Source: Kordia periserrulae
GTDB lineage: Bacteria; Bacteroidota; Bacteroidia; Flavobacteriales; Flavobacteriaceae
Assembly (NCBI RefSeq): GCF_003054265.1
Contig: NZ_QBKT01000002.1
Span: forward strand, 581,662-645,661
Length of the DNA: 64,000 nucleotides
Reading direction: 5' to 3'
Below, one piece after another: positions 29,125-38,005 of this stretch (the first letter of the stretch is position 1; the number at the start of each line of letters is the position of its first letter). The notes below the pieces were generated by a model that saw only the letters and a list, made by a program, of their open reading frames with translations, made no database searches and was not told the origin of the DNA. The translations under genes were made by a program, and so were the position numbers.

Positions 29125-30381
29125 ATGAAAGTCAATACCTTAGTTTTAAAAGTGGCTAGTAGATGTAATCTCAATTGTACATACTGTTATATGTATAATG
29201 TAGGAGATAATACCTACTTGAAACAACCAAAATTTATGTCTTATAAAACTGTAGATGCTATATTAGATAAGATTATAATCCACCATAAAAGAAAAAAACT
29301 AAAGCAATTTAATTTTGTTTTTCATGGCGGAGAACCTTTGTTGATGAAAAAAGAGTTCTTTTATTATTTCATAGAAAATGCAAATAAACGTTTGAGAGAT
29401 GAAAATAATATTACATGTATTTTTCAACTTCAAACAAATGGGATTTTGCTTACCCAAGAATGGTGTGAAATATTTAACGAACTAGACATTTCCATGGGAA
29501 TCAGTCTGGATGGAAGAAGAGAAGATAACGATAAGTACAGAGTGGGTCATAAAGGAGAAGGTTCATACGACGATATTTTAAAAGGTTTTGATATTGCAAA
29601 GAAATTTTCAAAGAAAAGACCTGGATTCTTGTGTGTAATTAATATTGATGCTGATCCAGAGGATACTTATCACCATTTTAAAGAATTAAATATTATTCCA
29701 GGAGATTTTTTAATTCCGTATGCAACTACGGATAAACCACCTCAAAAAAAATCAAAAGTTTTAGGTATCTCTGAAGCAACTCCTTATGCAGATTGGCTTA
29801 TTAGAATTTTCGATATTTGGAGAAAAGAATCAATAGATGAACGTTTAAACATTAAAGTTTTTAATACATTAATAAAATTGATTTTGGGTAAAGACTCAAG
29901 TTCGGATAATTTTGGTAATACCGAAAATTCAGTATTATTAATTGAAACCGATGGAGGAATTGAATCTATTGGAGCACTAAAACTATGTGGTAATGGATTT
30001 ACCAAACAGGGTGCAAATATCAACACTCATACTTTTGCGCAGGCTCTTGAAACAAGTTTGGCAAAACTATATCATCAAGCACATCTTATGTTGCCAAAAA
30101 AATGTACTGCATGTCCAATAAACGAAGTCTGTGGAGGTGGACACATTGCACATAGATACAGTAAAGAAAATGGATTTGACAATCCATCCATATATTGTAA
30201 TGATTTTATGAAATTAATTTTGCATATTCAAAATGCCCTTGTTGATAGTTTTTCTGATGAATATTTGGAAAAAAATGAATTTGAAAAGGTTAGCTACTCA
30301 GAAGTAAGAGAATATATGGATAATTTGGATTTAGATAGTTTGACTGTTCCTGAATATAAAAAAGATTTGGAAACATTTTAA
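29125..30381 (+). CDS. Radical SAM/SPASM peptide maturase, FxsB/GrrM-like
   Basis: 418 residues from the ATG at 29125 (MKVNTLVLKVASRCNLNC); an in-frame ATG at 29071 would add 18 residues overlapping a hairpin. The AdoMet cluster motif is C14-x3-C18-x2-C21 (CNLNCTYCYMYNVGD), followed by FVFHGGEPLLM and GISLDGRREDNDKYRVGHKG. The C-terminal SPASM region holds C327, C330, C336 (CTACPINEVCGGGH) and C358, with HRYS and DNPSIYC as in FxsB/GrrM-type cyclophane-forming maturases. Those enzymes join an aromatic ring carbon to the beta carbon of a residue two positions later. No RRE (PqqD-like) domain is evident. The Trp-repeat precursor next door is the obvious substrate. Confidence 0.9.
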   Translation: MKVNTLVLKVASRCNLNCTYCYMYNVGDNTYLKQPKFMSYKTVDAILDKIIIHHKRKKLKQFNFVFHGGEPLLMKKEFFYYFIENANKRLRDENNITCIFQLQTNGILLTQEWCEIFNELDISMGISLDGRREDNDKYRVGHKGEGSYDDILKGFDIAKKFSKKRPGFLCVINIDADPEDTYHHFKELNIIPGDFLIPYATTDKPPQKKSKVLGISEATPYADWLIRIFDIWRKESIDERLNIKVFNTLIKLILGKDSSSDNFGNTENSVLLIETDGGIESIGALKLCGNGFTKQGANINTHTFAQALETSLAKLYHQAHLMLPKKCTACPINEVCGGGHIAHRYSKENGFDNPSIYCNDFMKLILHIQNALVDSFSDEYLEKNEFEKVSYSEVREYMDNLDLDSLTVPEYKKDLETF

Positions 30382-30400
30382 TAAAGTATAGAAAGCGTTG

Positions 30401-32605
30401 ATGATTTTTAAAAAAAAGTTTCCTTTGTATATACAGCTAAATACAGCTGATTGTGGCATAACATGCCTACGAATGATAAGTAAATATTATGGGAAAACAT
30501 TTTTAACAAATGATTTTTTGGATTATAAAATTGTTGATAGAACAGGAATATCAGTAAAAAATATGGGAAAACTTGCTGAGAAATTTGGCTTTGAGCAAAT
30601 TCCAGTACAAGTAAACTATGAAAAGCTTTTACAATCTCCGAAACCATCAATTCTCTATTGGACACAGAATCATTATGTAGTACTATATAAAATTTCCAAA
30701 AAAAAGGTAGTTATCGCGGATCCTGCTTTAGGATTGCTAACGTATAATAAAGAAGAATTTTTGAAATTATGGACAATCGAAGAAAATAAAGGTGTTGCAA
30801 TACTTTTAAAACCTACAGAAGAATTTTATAATTTAAAAGATAATAATCAAAGGTTTAAATATAATTTTAAATTTATATTTCAATATTTTAAACTTTACAA
30901 AGTTCATCTCTATCAAGTTATTATAGGTTTACTTATCGGTGGAATACTTGAAATTTTATTTCCTTTTTTCACAAAATCAATAGTTGATTTCGGAATAGCT
31001 AATAAGGATATCGGTTTTTTAAAAATTATATTACTAGCTCAAATAGTTTTTTTTATCAGTAGTGTACTGATTGCATTTTTGAGACGTAGAATTTTACTCC
31101 ATGTTAGTGCTAGAGTGAATGCATTGATAATTTCTGATTTTTTAATAAAACTATTCAAACTACCTATCAAATATTTTGACACAAAAGTTATAGGAGATTT
31201 ATCTCAGCGCATACGCGATCATGAAAAAATAGAACGATTTATAAGTCAAAATTTATTGTCAAGTTTTTTCTCTCTATTCAAGTTATTTGTATTAAGTCTA
31301 GTACTTTTCATTTTTAATAAAGTCATATTTTTAGTATTGCTTGCAGGAGCATCTATCGAAATATTATGGACAAACTATTTTTTAGATAAGATAGCTATAT
31401 TTGAAAATAAACGCTTCGCTTTATATGCAGAAGATCAAGAAAAAATTTTCGAATTATTATCAAGTGTCCAAGAAATAAAACTTAATAATATTGAAACTAA
31501 AAAAAGATTTGAATGGGAAGAAATACAAGTAAAATTAATGGATTTGTCAATCGCTCGATTAAAACTTGATCAATCTAGGGAAGGTGGAGAACAATTTTTT
31601 TCCTATGCACGAAACATTTTTATCATATTTTTATGCGCTTACTTTGTAATTAAAGGCTCAATGACGTTGGGAATTATGCTAGCAATAGTATTCATCTTAG
31701 GACAAATTAATTCACCAATAAAGCAACTAATAAATTTGTTTGTTGAAGGGCAAATAGCAAAGTTGAGTCTAGAAAGATTAACAGAAATTCATAATGGAAA
31801 GGAAGATGAAGTTTTAATAAAACAACAAATCACACAAAAAAATTATGGAAAAATTCATGATGATATAAAACTACAAAACGTGAATTTTTCATATTCACAT
31901 AGTGATGAGCAATTGGTATTAAAAGATATAAATTTGAATATTCCTAAAGGAAAAACCACTGCGATTGTTGGCGTGAGTGGAAGCGGTAAAACTACATTAC
32001 TAAAATTACTTTTAAAGTTTTATGCTCCATTTTCAGGAAAAATTTCCCTTGGAGAAAACAATTTTGAAAATGTCGATGTGTCAACTTGGAGAGATTATTG
32101 TGGAGCAGTGCTACAGGATAGTTTCATTTTTTCAGACACTATAAAAAATAATATCGGTTTGTGCGAAAAAGATAACAACGATATTGAAGATGAAAAGATA
32201 ATAAAAGCAGCTAAAATTGCAAATATCTACCGTTTTATTGAAAGCCTTCCACAAAAGTATGAAACAAAAGTAGGTAGCAATGGAGAAGGTTTAAGTGAAG
32301 GGCAAAAACAACGATTATTAATTGCAAGAGCTGTATATAAAAACCCGAATTTTTTGTTTTTTGATGAAGCGACTAATTCTTTAGATGCTGAAAATGAAAA
32401 AGTGATTGTTGATAACTTGAATTCTTTTTTTAAAGGAAAAACCGTTTTAGTAGTAGCGCATAGATTGAGTACTGTTCGAAATGCAGATCAAATTATTGTT
32501 TTGGATAACGGTAAAATTTATGAAATCGGAAATCACAAAGAATTAATCGATAAAAAAGGAAAATATTTTGAACTTATAAAAAATCAATTAGAACTTGGAA
32601 ACTAA
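30401..32605 (+). CDS. Peptidase C39-containing ABC exporter
   Basis: 734 residues from the ATG at 30401 (a TTG three bases earlier also exists). The N-terminal C39 peptidase has all catalytic residues: C18 in QLNTADCGITCL, H91 in TQNHYVVLY, D107 in IADPALG, with the oxyanion Gln at 12. Then a six-helix membrane domain from about residue 160 to 450, and an ABC ATPase with Walker A GVSGSGKTT at 524, signature LSEGQKQR at 631 and Walker B FLFFDEAT at 655. Such proteins cut leaders after GG and export the core. Substrate is inferred to be the 62-residue precursor with its LKGG site. It starts 19 bases after the maturase gene. Confidence 0.95.
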   Translation: MIFKKKFPLYIQLNTADCGITCLRMISKYYGKTFLTNDFLDYKIVDRTGISVKNMGKLAEKFGFEQIPVQVNYEKLLQSPKPSILYWTQNHYVVLYKISKKKVVIADPALGLLTYNKEEFLKLWTIEENKGVAILLKPTEEFYNLKDNNQRFKYNFKFIFQYFKLYKVHLYQVIIGLLIGGILEILFPFFTKSIVDFGIANKDIGFLKIILLAQIVFFISSVLIAFLRRRILLHVSARVNALIISDFLIKLFKLPIKYFDTKVIGDLSQRIRDHEKIERFISQNLLSSFFSLFKLFVLSLVLFIFNKVIFLVLLAGASIEILWTNYFLDKIAIFENKRFALYAEDQEKIFELLSSVQEIKLNNIETKKRFEWEEIQVKLMDLSIARLKLDQSREGGEQFFSYARNIFIIFLCAYFVIKGSMTLGIMLAIVFILGQINSPIKQLINLFVEGQIAKLSLERLTEIHNGKEDEVLIKQQITQKNYGKIHDDIKLQNVNFSYSHSDEQLVLKDINLNIPKGKTTAIVGVSGSGKTTLLKLLLKFYAPFSGKISLGENNFENVDVSTWRDYCGAVLQDSFIFSDTIKNNIGLCEKDNNDIEDEKIIKAAKIANIYRFIESLPQKYETKVGSNGEGLSEGQKQRLLIARAVYKNPNFLFFDEATNSLDAENEKVIVDNLNSFFKGKTVLVVAHRLSTVRNADQIIVLDNGKIYEIGNHKELIDKKGKYFELIKNQLELGN

Positions 32606-33020
32606 TAAATTATTAGAAAATAGATCTGAAAACGTAAAAAATCGAATGAAAAACATTCCGGGGTTTTTGTTACGTTATGGTATATTAATACTGTCATTTT
32701 TTATTGTAATTATCTTTTTTCTTAGTTCATCAATTGAATTCAATTTTAATCAAAAGATAAACTCAAGTACTAAAATCATTTCTAACACCGAGCTAAATAT
32801 AGTAAACCCTTCTATAAATGATTATCAAAATTTAAAGTATATCAAATTTAATGACAATTTGATTCCGATTGTAGATGTAAGTCTAAGCCATGATAAAAAA
32901 AATCTCTACATAAAATTACAAGAACATAATCATCAATTAAACTTAATATCAGAGAATAACGCTATAAAATTCATAGTAAAAAAAAATATCCTTCAATTAA
33001 TTTTTAAAGAATTTTTCTAA
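32595..33020 (+). CDS. Miniature HlyD-like membrane protein
   Basis: 141 residues using a TTG start at 32595 that overlaps the exporter stop by 11 bases. An ATG at codon 18 exists, but the sequence before it (LLENRSENVKNRM) matches the start of Bacteroidota HlyD-type adaptors found with C39 exporters, so I prefer TTG. A single membrane segment follows (LLRYGILILSFFIVIIFFL). After it only ~90 residues remain, without the coiled coil or lipoyl/barrel parts of a normal ~400-residue adaptor. The gene ends in a normal stop 3 bases before the right islet repeat. It may be a reduced adaptor or one truncated by the insertion boundary; function is not established. Confidence 0.6.
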   Translation: METNKLLENRSENVKNRMKNIPGFLLRYGILILSFFIVIIFFLSSSIEFNFNQKINSSTKIISNTELNIVNPSINDYQNLKYIKFNDNLIPIVDVSLSHDKKNLYIKLQEHNHQLNLISENNAIKFIVKKNILQLIFKEFF

Positions 33021-33023
33021 TCA

Positions 33024-33061
33024 ATTCAATACCGAAGTTTGGATAGAGAAGGTTGGTTGGG
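33024..33061 (+). repeat. Right copy of 38-bp direct repeat (duplicated yifB end)
   Basis: Starts ATTCAATACCGAAG and matches 25643-25680 at 37 of 38 bases. In frame it encodes the same yifB terminus and ends GGG-TAG instead of GGA-TAA. It probably represents the original chromosomal end of yifB, displaced by the islet. Confidence 0.85.
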
Positions 33062-33599
33062 GTAGCATTGATAATCATAAAATACATCTAACACACTTTT
33101 TCTAATTACATTCACATATTATCGAGTTACTGTATCTTTTTAAGAATTAAAAAATTCACAATGCTATCATTTTTCACGAATAATTATATTTTTTGAAATA
33201 AAAAACTTACTAAATATAGTGTAAAAGATTACTTTTTTGTTTTAAAGACTAAAAGTATATCAAATTAGTAGACTAAAGTGTTTTAACTTTTTTCACATAG
33301 TTTAAACGTTTTATGGCTTTTTTGTTATTTAAATATTAACAAGTTAAATAGTTTATGGTTTAACCGTAATCATTTTACCTTTCTGCCTTTTTTATACGTT
33401 TTTAGATATTTTTCAATAAAAAAAACAGCTATAATTGTATATGAAAAATGATACATCAATTCAGCTTATACAGAATTGATCTAAAAGTAATTTTAGAAAT
33501 TCCCCCCGCTTAAAACTTTAAAATAAGAGCACCTCATGTGACTGAGGGAAGCGAAGCTTTGCTCAAAAATTAAATTAATCAGAAGAAAAGTTTATAAAA
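33062..33599 (+). promoter_or_regulatory. Long A+T-rich leader upstream of the UpxY-like gene, with stacked hairpins
   Basis: No gene is supported in these 538 bases. The 3' part holds a series of hairpins: ATCAATTC/GAATTGAT at 33455-33480, CTAAAA/TTTTAG at 33481-33496, CCTCA/TGAGG at 33532-33547, and a near-palindrome around AAGCTT at 33551-33564. TATAATTG at 33430-33437 is one base off the Bacteroidota -7 consensus and could be the promoter, with transcription then entering the hairpin leader. UpxY-type antiterminators act on such leaders in Bacteroidota, so this may be a target site; that is inference. Confidence 0.45.
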
Positions 33600-34124
33600 A
33601 TGGATTGCAAATATTCTGGCTGGCATGTTTTGTATGTGAAGTCTCGTCATGAAAAGAAAGTTTTAGATGCTTTAACTAGATTGTCTCTTGAAGCATTTCT
33701 ACCGTTAGTAAAAACAAAGAAGAAATGGAGTGATCGCATAAAGATTGTCCAATTGCCTCTCATTCCTTCTTATATATTCGTAAACTTAAAATCACCGCAG
33801 GATTTCCATAAGGCATTATCAGCCAATGGAGCATGTGCTTATATCCGATTTGGAAGTTCGTACGCAAAAGTTCCTGAAAGGGAAATCAATAAGATAAAAC
33901 TTTTGGTTGGCTCTGAAGACGTGATGAATTTGGAAGTAGATGATCGAGTTCCTAGAGTTGGAGAATTTAGGAAAATTGAGTTTGGCTCTTTAAGTGGTCT
34001 GCGATGTGAAGTTCTTAAAGTAAATAATATCAATAAAATAGTTGTAAGAATAGAACAATTAAAACAAAACATTACTGCGATTCTTCCTTCGTATTATTTT
34101 GAAAAAGAACCTGTTAGTGCTTAA
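33600..34124 (+). CDS. UpxY-family NusG-like transcription antiterminator
   Basis: 174 residues. The NGN domain is clear (GWHVLYVKSRHEKKVLDALTRLSLEAFLPLVKTKKKWSDR, then LPLIPSYIFVNL), and a KOW-like C-terminal domain follows (EFRKIEFGSLSGLRCEVLKV). The length is typical of UpxY/RfaH-like specialised NusG paralogues. These bind elongating RNA polymerase and let it read through terminators in long operons, usually the operon directly downstream. Here that operon would be the NRPS cluster, whose genes are long and A+T-rich. It is separated from NRPS1 by 479 bases. Confidence 0.88.
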   Translation: MDCKYSGWHVLYVKSRHEKKVLDALTRLSLEAFLPLVKTKKKWSDRIKIVQLPLIPSYIFVNLKSPQDFHKALSANGACAYIRFGSSYAKVPEREINKIKLLVGSEDVMNLEVDDRVPRVGEFRKIEFGSLSGLRCEVLKVNNINKIVVRIEQLKQNITAILPSYYFEKEPVSA

Positions 34125-34603
34125 TTTTGAGTGAGGTCTTACGCTGTGAAAATAGCGGAAGAGATGTGTTGAAATCACAATTTTCACGGTCAATTAGTGA
34201 AATAATGAAGTCATACCTATAAAGCTTTAGCGTTTTATTTTTTCTATGAAAAATAATTTCATTACTCGAAAATGTTTTCCTGTCAAATTAAGATTATTTT
34301 AAATCAGGAACCAATCTGTTAAAGCAGATAACCATCATTGGAAGTATTGAGTCAACTACTTTGGGGCAAGCCCACGAAGCATTTAGCAGAAACGATTAAA
34401 AACATTTCATGCAAGCGTCAGAGCATTTTTAATTTAGATTATCAAGTAAAATTAAAAATCTCCTTCTTTTTGAAAAGGCTTATTTCTATATCTACAGTCA
34501 AATTATTGAAGAAAATTTACATGTAAAAGTAACAACTAAGTGTAAAGAAAATCAAAGCTTCACTGCTACAATATAACCAATCGTATTTACAATAACATCC
34601 ATC
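34125..34603. other. Intergenic region before NRPS1
   Basis: No gene is supported. A hairpin GTGAAAAT/ATTTTCAC lies at 34146-34187, shortly after the antiterminator gene. The region also contains one copy of a ~67-bp sequence found inverted at 42695-42761. A short frame at 34338-34526 runs across this repeat and is not convincing as a gene. NRPS1's promoter or leader is probably here. Confidence 0.45.
34350..34415 (+). repeat. Imperfect inverted repeat, left copy
   Basis: 66 bases containing GGGCAAGCCCAC, itself a short palindrome. Its reverse complement occurs at 42695-42761 with about ten mismatches and one single-base gap by eye. The pair brackets NRPS1, the Hpg genes and the thioesterase. 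It resembles a mobile-element end or a dispersed intergenic repeat, but I cannot assign it to a known family. Confidence 0.6.
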
Positions 34604-37600
34604 ATGAAAGAACTTATTGCAGAAATTAAATCAAGGGCTATTCAAATAGCTGTTGTTGATGGTGAGTTAGAAGTAATATCAGAAGATGAGCTGGATACTG
34701 CATTTATTCAAAAGATAAAACAGCACAAACAAGACTTGATTCATCTTCTTAAAGAATACAATGTAGAAGGAACTCAAAACGAGTTAATACCTGTTGAAAT
34801 TCAAAAAAATTATCCGCTTACAAACGCACAAAAACGTTTATGGACAGTTTGTCAAATAGACGATAATTCCAAAGCATACACTATTTCGAGCATAGAATTT
34901 TTACAACATGTAGATTTTGAAATCTTTAAAAAGTCTGTTGCAAGTGTGATAGAACGACACGAATCACTACGAACTGTTTTTAAGGAAGATGAAAATGGAG
35001 AAATCCGTCAGTGGATTTTGCCTTTTGGCAGCATACATTTTACAGTTTCGCTTATTGACTGTACAACAAAAGATATTGCGGAAAATGTTGCTAAAAACCA
35101 TATTGAAACCGAGAAATACAAGGCATTTGATTTAGAAAATGGGCCTTTAATGCGCACTTCTCTGTATCAGCTTTCCTCGAAAAATTTCCTGTTTCATATC
35201 AACATGCATCATATCATTAGTGATGCTATTTCGATGCACATATTGTTGAATGATGTCATGGTGTGCTACGCGGCTTATCAACAAAACAAAACTCCGCAAT
35301 TAGCTCCTTTACCAATTCAATACAAAGATTATGCAGTTTGGCAACTAAATCATAAAGAATCTTCTACATATACTACCCATCAATCATATTGGTTAAAGCG
35401 GTTTTCTGGAGATTTGCCCGTGTTAGATTTGGGCTCGAAAAATATTCGTCCTAAAATCTTAACCAATAACGGAGCTATTTTACATACCTTAATCGATACT
35501 AGTGTTACGCAAAAAGCAACTGAATTTGTTGCTGAAAATGGCGGAACACTTTTTCTGTTTTTACTAAGTGCATGGAATGTGCTTTTGACAAGATATGCTT
35601 CTCAAAATGAAATCATTATTGGAACTACGGTGTCAGATAGAAATCATGTTGATTTAAAAAATCAGGTTGGTTTTTACATGGAGGCATTGCCTTTACGTAC
35701 CAAAATAAATTGGGAGACAAACTTCAAAACCTTATATAAACAAATAACGGAACATACGCTGTTAGATTTTTTACATGATAGTTATCCGTTTGATGACTTG
35801 GTGAGCGATTTGAAATTGGAGAGAGATGTGAGCAGAAATCCACTATTTGATGTCATGTTTACACTAGATGAAGATGTTCCTGCATCAGTTGCCATTACTC
35901 CAGAAAAAGAAACTTCAATCCACGAAACAACAACTCAAACAAGTTTTTCTAAGTATGATTTGGATATCAAAATACGCAAAGTAGAAGGAGAACGTTTACG
36001 TCTTGGTATAACATATAATAAAGATATCTATAAAGAAAATTTTATTGAGCAATTAATGACGAATTATTGTCAATTGCTAGAAGTGTTACTAAGTCAAACC
36101 ACGGAGACATTAGGAAAAATAAACTTTCTCATTGAAAGCGAAACCACAACATACATTGAAGAATTCAACAAACAAACCAATGCTTTTCCTGAAATTGAGT
36201 TCGTTACGACACTTTTTGAAAAAAATGCACGAAAGCATAGCAATTCCATTGCATTAGCAGTTGGAAGCGAAACACTTACGTACAGAGAACTTGATGAAAA
36301 ATCAAATCAATTTGCGAATTATTTACTCAGTAAAGGAGTTTCCAAAGGAGATTATGTGCCGTTGTATATAGAGCGTTCGTTGGAAATGGTTGTAAGCATT
36401 TTGGGAATCTTTAAATCGGGTGCTGTTTACATTCCAATTGACGTTCACCTTCCTAAAGAGCGCATGCAATATATTCTGAATGATATTCAAGCAAATTATT
36501 TGGTCACAAAACCCGCGCTGGAGAACAACATAGTTCCATCAAGCGAAATGCAAATTTTACATGTTGATTTTGAACAATTGGCTTTGATATCTTCAGGGTA
36601 TCCAAACAAAAAAATATCAGGCGATTCAGAAGCATATATTATTTATACATCAGGAACTACAGAAAAACCGAAAGGTGTTGTTTTAAGTCATCAAAACTTA
36701 GGAACGTTTTTGATGAATGTGGAAGAACATTTCAAAAATATTTCTAGTCAACCACTCTTGGCTTCAAGTGGCTTTGATATTTTCTTATTTGAATTATTTA
36801 ATCCGTTTCTTTCAGGAGGAACAGCAATATTGCTAAAAGATACACAAGTTAGGGACTTAGACTATTTGCTAAGTGTATTAGAAAATGTCGCGGCTTTTCA
36901 TGCAGTTCCCGTATTGATGACGCAAATAGTGCAATTCATAAAGCGAAATAAAATTAAAGACAAGTATGCCAATGTAAAAGAATTATACATAGGTGGAGAT
37001 GAAGTACCAACGCATGTTTTAGAAGATATGTACGAAGTATTTCCCAATGCCACCATTCATGTATTTTATGGCCCTACAGAAGGAACCGTTTTTGTGACTA
37101 CCAAAAACTACGAACGCAAAAATACAAACTTTAAAGGTGCTGTAATTGGAACTCCGAATATCTGTTCTAAAATTTTCATTCTTGACGATTACGAAAATGC
37201 GGTTCCATTTGGAGTTACAGGCGAACTCTGTATAGGTGGTTTTCAAGTAGGGAAAGGCTATTTGAACAATCAAAAATTAACATCTGAGAAATTCATTCAA
37301 AATCCTTTTCAACCAACAGAAAAAATATACAAAACAGGCGATTTAGCTCAATGGCTTCCTGATGGAAATATCACTTTCGTGGGAAGAAGAGACAATCAAG
37401 TCAAAATCAGAGGACATCGAATTGAACTAGAAGAAATTGTAAAACGCTTGCAATCGAAATCTGAAATTGACAAAGCAATTGTACTTGTAAAAGGAATACA
37501 GGAACAAAAAGAATTGGTAGCATACATCGTAAGTTCAGAAACCATAGATGTTTTAGAATTAAGAAGTTTCTTATCGAATACGTTGCCCAACTATATGATT

Positions 37601-37966
37601 CCTTCGTACTTTATAAGATTACAAGAATTTCCACAAACAGCAAACGGAAAGCTAGACAAGCAAGCATTGCCAAATCCAGCAGATGTAGACCTAAATGCTA
37701 CTGCGAAATATATAGCACCTACCAACGATATTGAAGAAACGCTGGCAACTCTTTGGCAAAACATACTACATCATCACGGAAAAGTGAGTATCAATGACAA
37801 TTTTTTTAGTCTAGGAGGCGATAGTATAAAAGCAATCCGAATCATTTCGGATATCAATAAAAAATACGGTGTCAAAATAAACGTAGGATTCTTTTTTCAC
37901 CAACCAACAATAACATCACTAGCATCAGCAATTTCCAACCAACACAAACTAACGGTACAACCTTAG
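34604..37966 (+). CDS. Nonribosomal peptide synthetase, TubC docking-C-A-T, predicted Hpg-activating
   Basis: 1120 residues. Residues 1-52 form a TubC-type N-terminal docking domain (VDGELEVISEDELD...KQDLIHLLK). The condensation domain has its active site HHIISDA at 202-208. The adenylation domain has YTSGTTEKPKGV at 681, FYGPTEGTV at 821, YKTGDLAQW at 909 and NGKLDKQALP at 1014. The carrier domain has FFSLGGDSIKAI with the phosphopantetheine Ser at 1074. There is no thioesterase or epimerase. The specificity residues aligned by eye to GrsA read D-I-F-H-Y-G-F-V-F-K; the first four and the Gly match the DIFHLGLLCK-type code I recall for 4-hydroxyphenylglycine. Three Hpg-pathway genes follow, starting 39 bases later, which supports this substrate. 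The docking domain implies a partner subunit upstream in assembly. Confidence 0.93.
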   Translation: MKELIAEIKSRAIQIAVVDGELEVISEDELDTAFIQKIKQHKQDLIHLLKEYNVEGTQNELIPVEIQKNYPLTNAQKRLWTVCQIDDNSKAYTISSIEFLQHVDFEIFKKSVASVIERHESLRTVFKEDENGEIRQWILPFGSIHFTVSLIDCTTKDIAENVAKNHIETEKYKAFDLENGPLMRTSLYQLSSKNFLFHINMHHIISDAISMHILLNDVMVCYAAYQQNKTPQLAPLPIQYKDYAVWQLNHKESSTYTTHQSYWLKRFSGDLPVLDLGSKNIRPKILTNNGAILHTLIDTSVTQKATEFVAENGGTLFLFLLSAWNVLLTRYASQNEIIIGTTVSDRNHVDLKNQVGFYMEALPLRTKINWETNFKTLYKQITEHTLLDFLHDSYPFDDLVSDLKLERDVSRNPLFDVMFTLDEDVPASVAITPEKETSIHETTTQTSFSKYDLDIKIRKVEGERLRLGITYNKDIYKENFIEQLMTNYCQLLEVLLSQTTETLGKINFLIESETTTYIEEFNKQTNAFPEIEFVTTLFEKNARKHSNSIALAVGSETLTYRELDEKSNQFANYLLSKGVSKGDYVPLYIERSLEMVVSILGIFKSGAVYIPIDVHLPKERMQYILNDIQANYLVTKPALENNIVPSSEMQILHVDFEQLALISSGYPNKKISGDSEAYIIYTSGTTEKPKGVVLSHQNLGTFLMNVEEHFKNISSQPLLASSGFDIFLFELFNPFLSGGTAILLKDTQVRDLDYLLSVLENVAAFHAVPVLMTQIVQFIKRNKIKDKYANVKELYIGGDEVPTHVLEDMYEVFPNATIHVFYGPTEGTVFVTTKNYERKNTNFKGAVIGTPNICSKIFILDDYENAVPFGVTGELCIGGFQVGKGYLNNQKLTSEKFIQNPFQPTEKIYKTGDLAQWLPDGNITFVGRRDNQVKIRGHRIELEEIVKRLQSKSEIDKAIVLVKGIQEQKELVAYIVSSETIDVLELRSFLSNTLPNYMIPSYFIRLQEFPQTANGKLDKQALPNPADVDLNATAKYIAPTNDIEETLATLWQNILHHHGKVSINDNFFSLGGDSIKAIRIISDINKKYGVKINVGFFFHQPTITSLASAISNQHKLTVQP

Positions 37967-38005
37967 TTTCGGCATTTTGCAAACAAACAAAGCTTACTTT
38001 TACTA

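Larger units (their letters stand above)
25643..33061. mobile_element. Putative integrated islet (IS982 remnant plus RiPP operon) at yifB 3' end
   Basis: Bounded by two 38-bp direct repeats of the yifB terminus, offset 7381 bases. The downstream copy still reads [13 protein letters not shown] followed by TAG, while the upstream copy ends in TAA, so both copies encode the same end with silent changes. The interior is visibly more A+T-rich than the eCIS or NRPS flanks and contains an IS982 fragment and a complete biosynthetic operon. No integrase gene is present between the repeats, so the element is either a degenerate island or mobilised in trans. Insertion is an inference from the repeat and its coding content. 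Confidence 0.7.

Noticed and set aside
34338..34526. A 62-residue gene before NRPS1
   Set aside because: It runs over the repeated 67-bp element, has no recognisable motif, and the repeat copy at 42.7 kb is not open in the equivalent frame.
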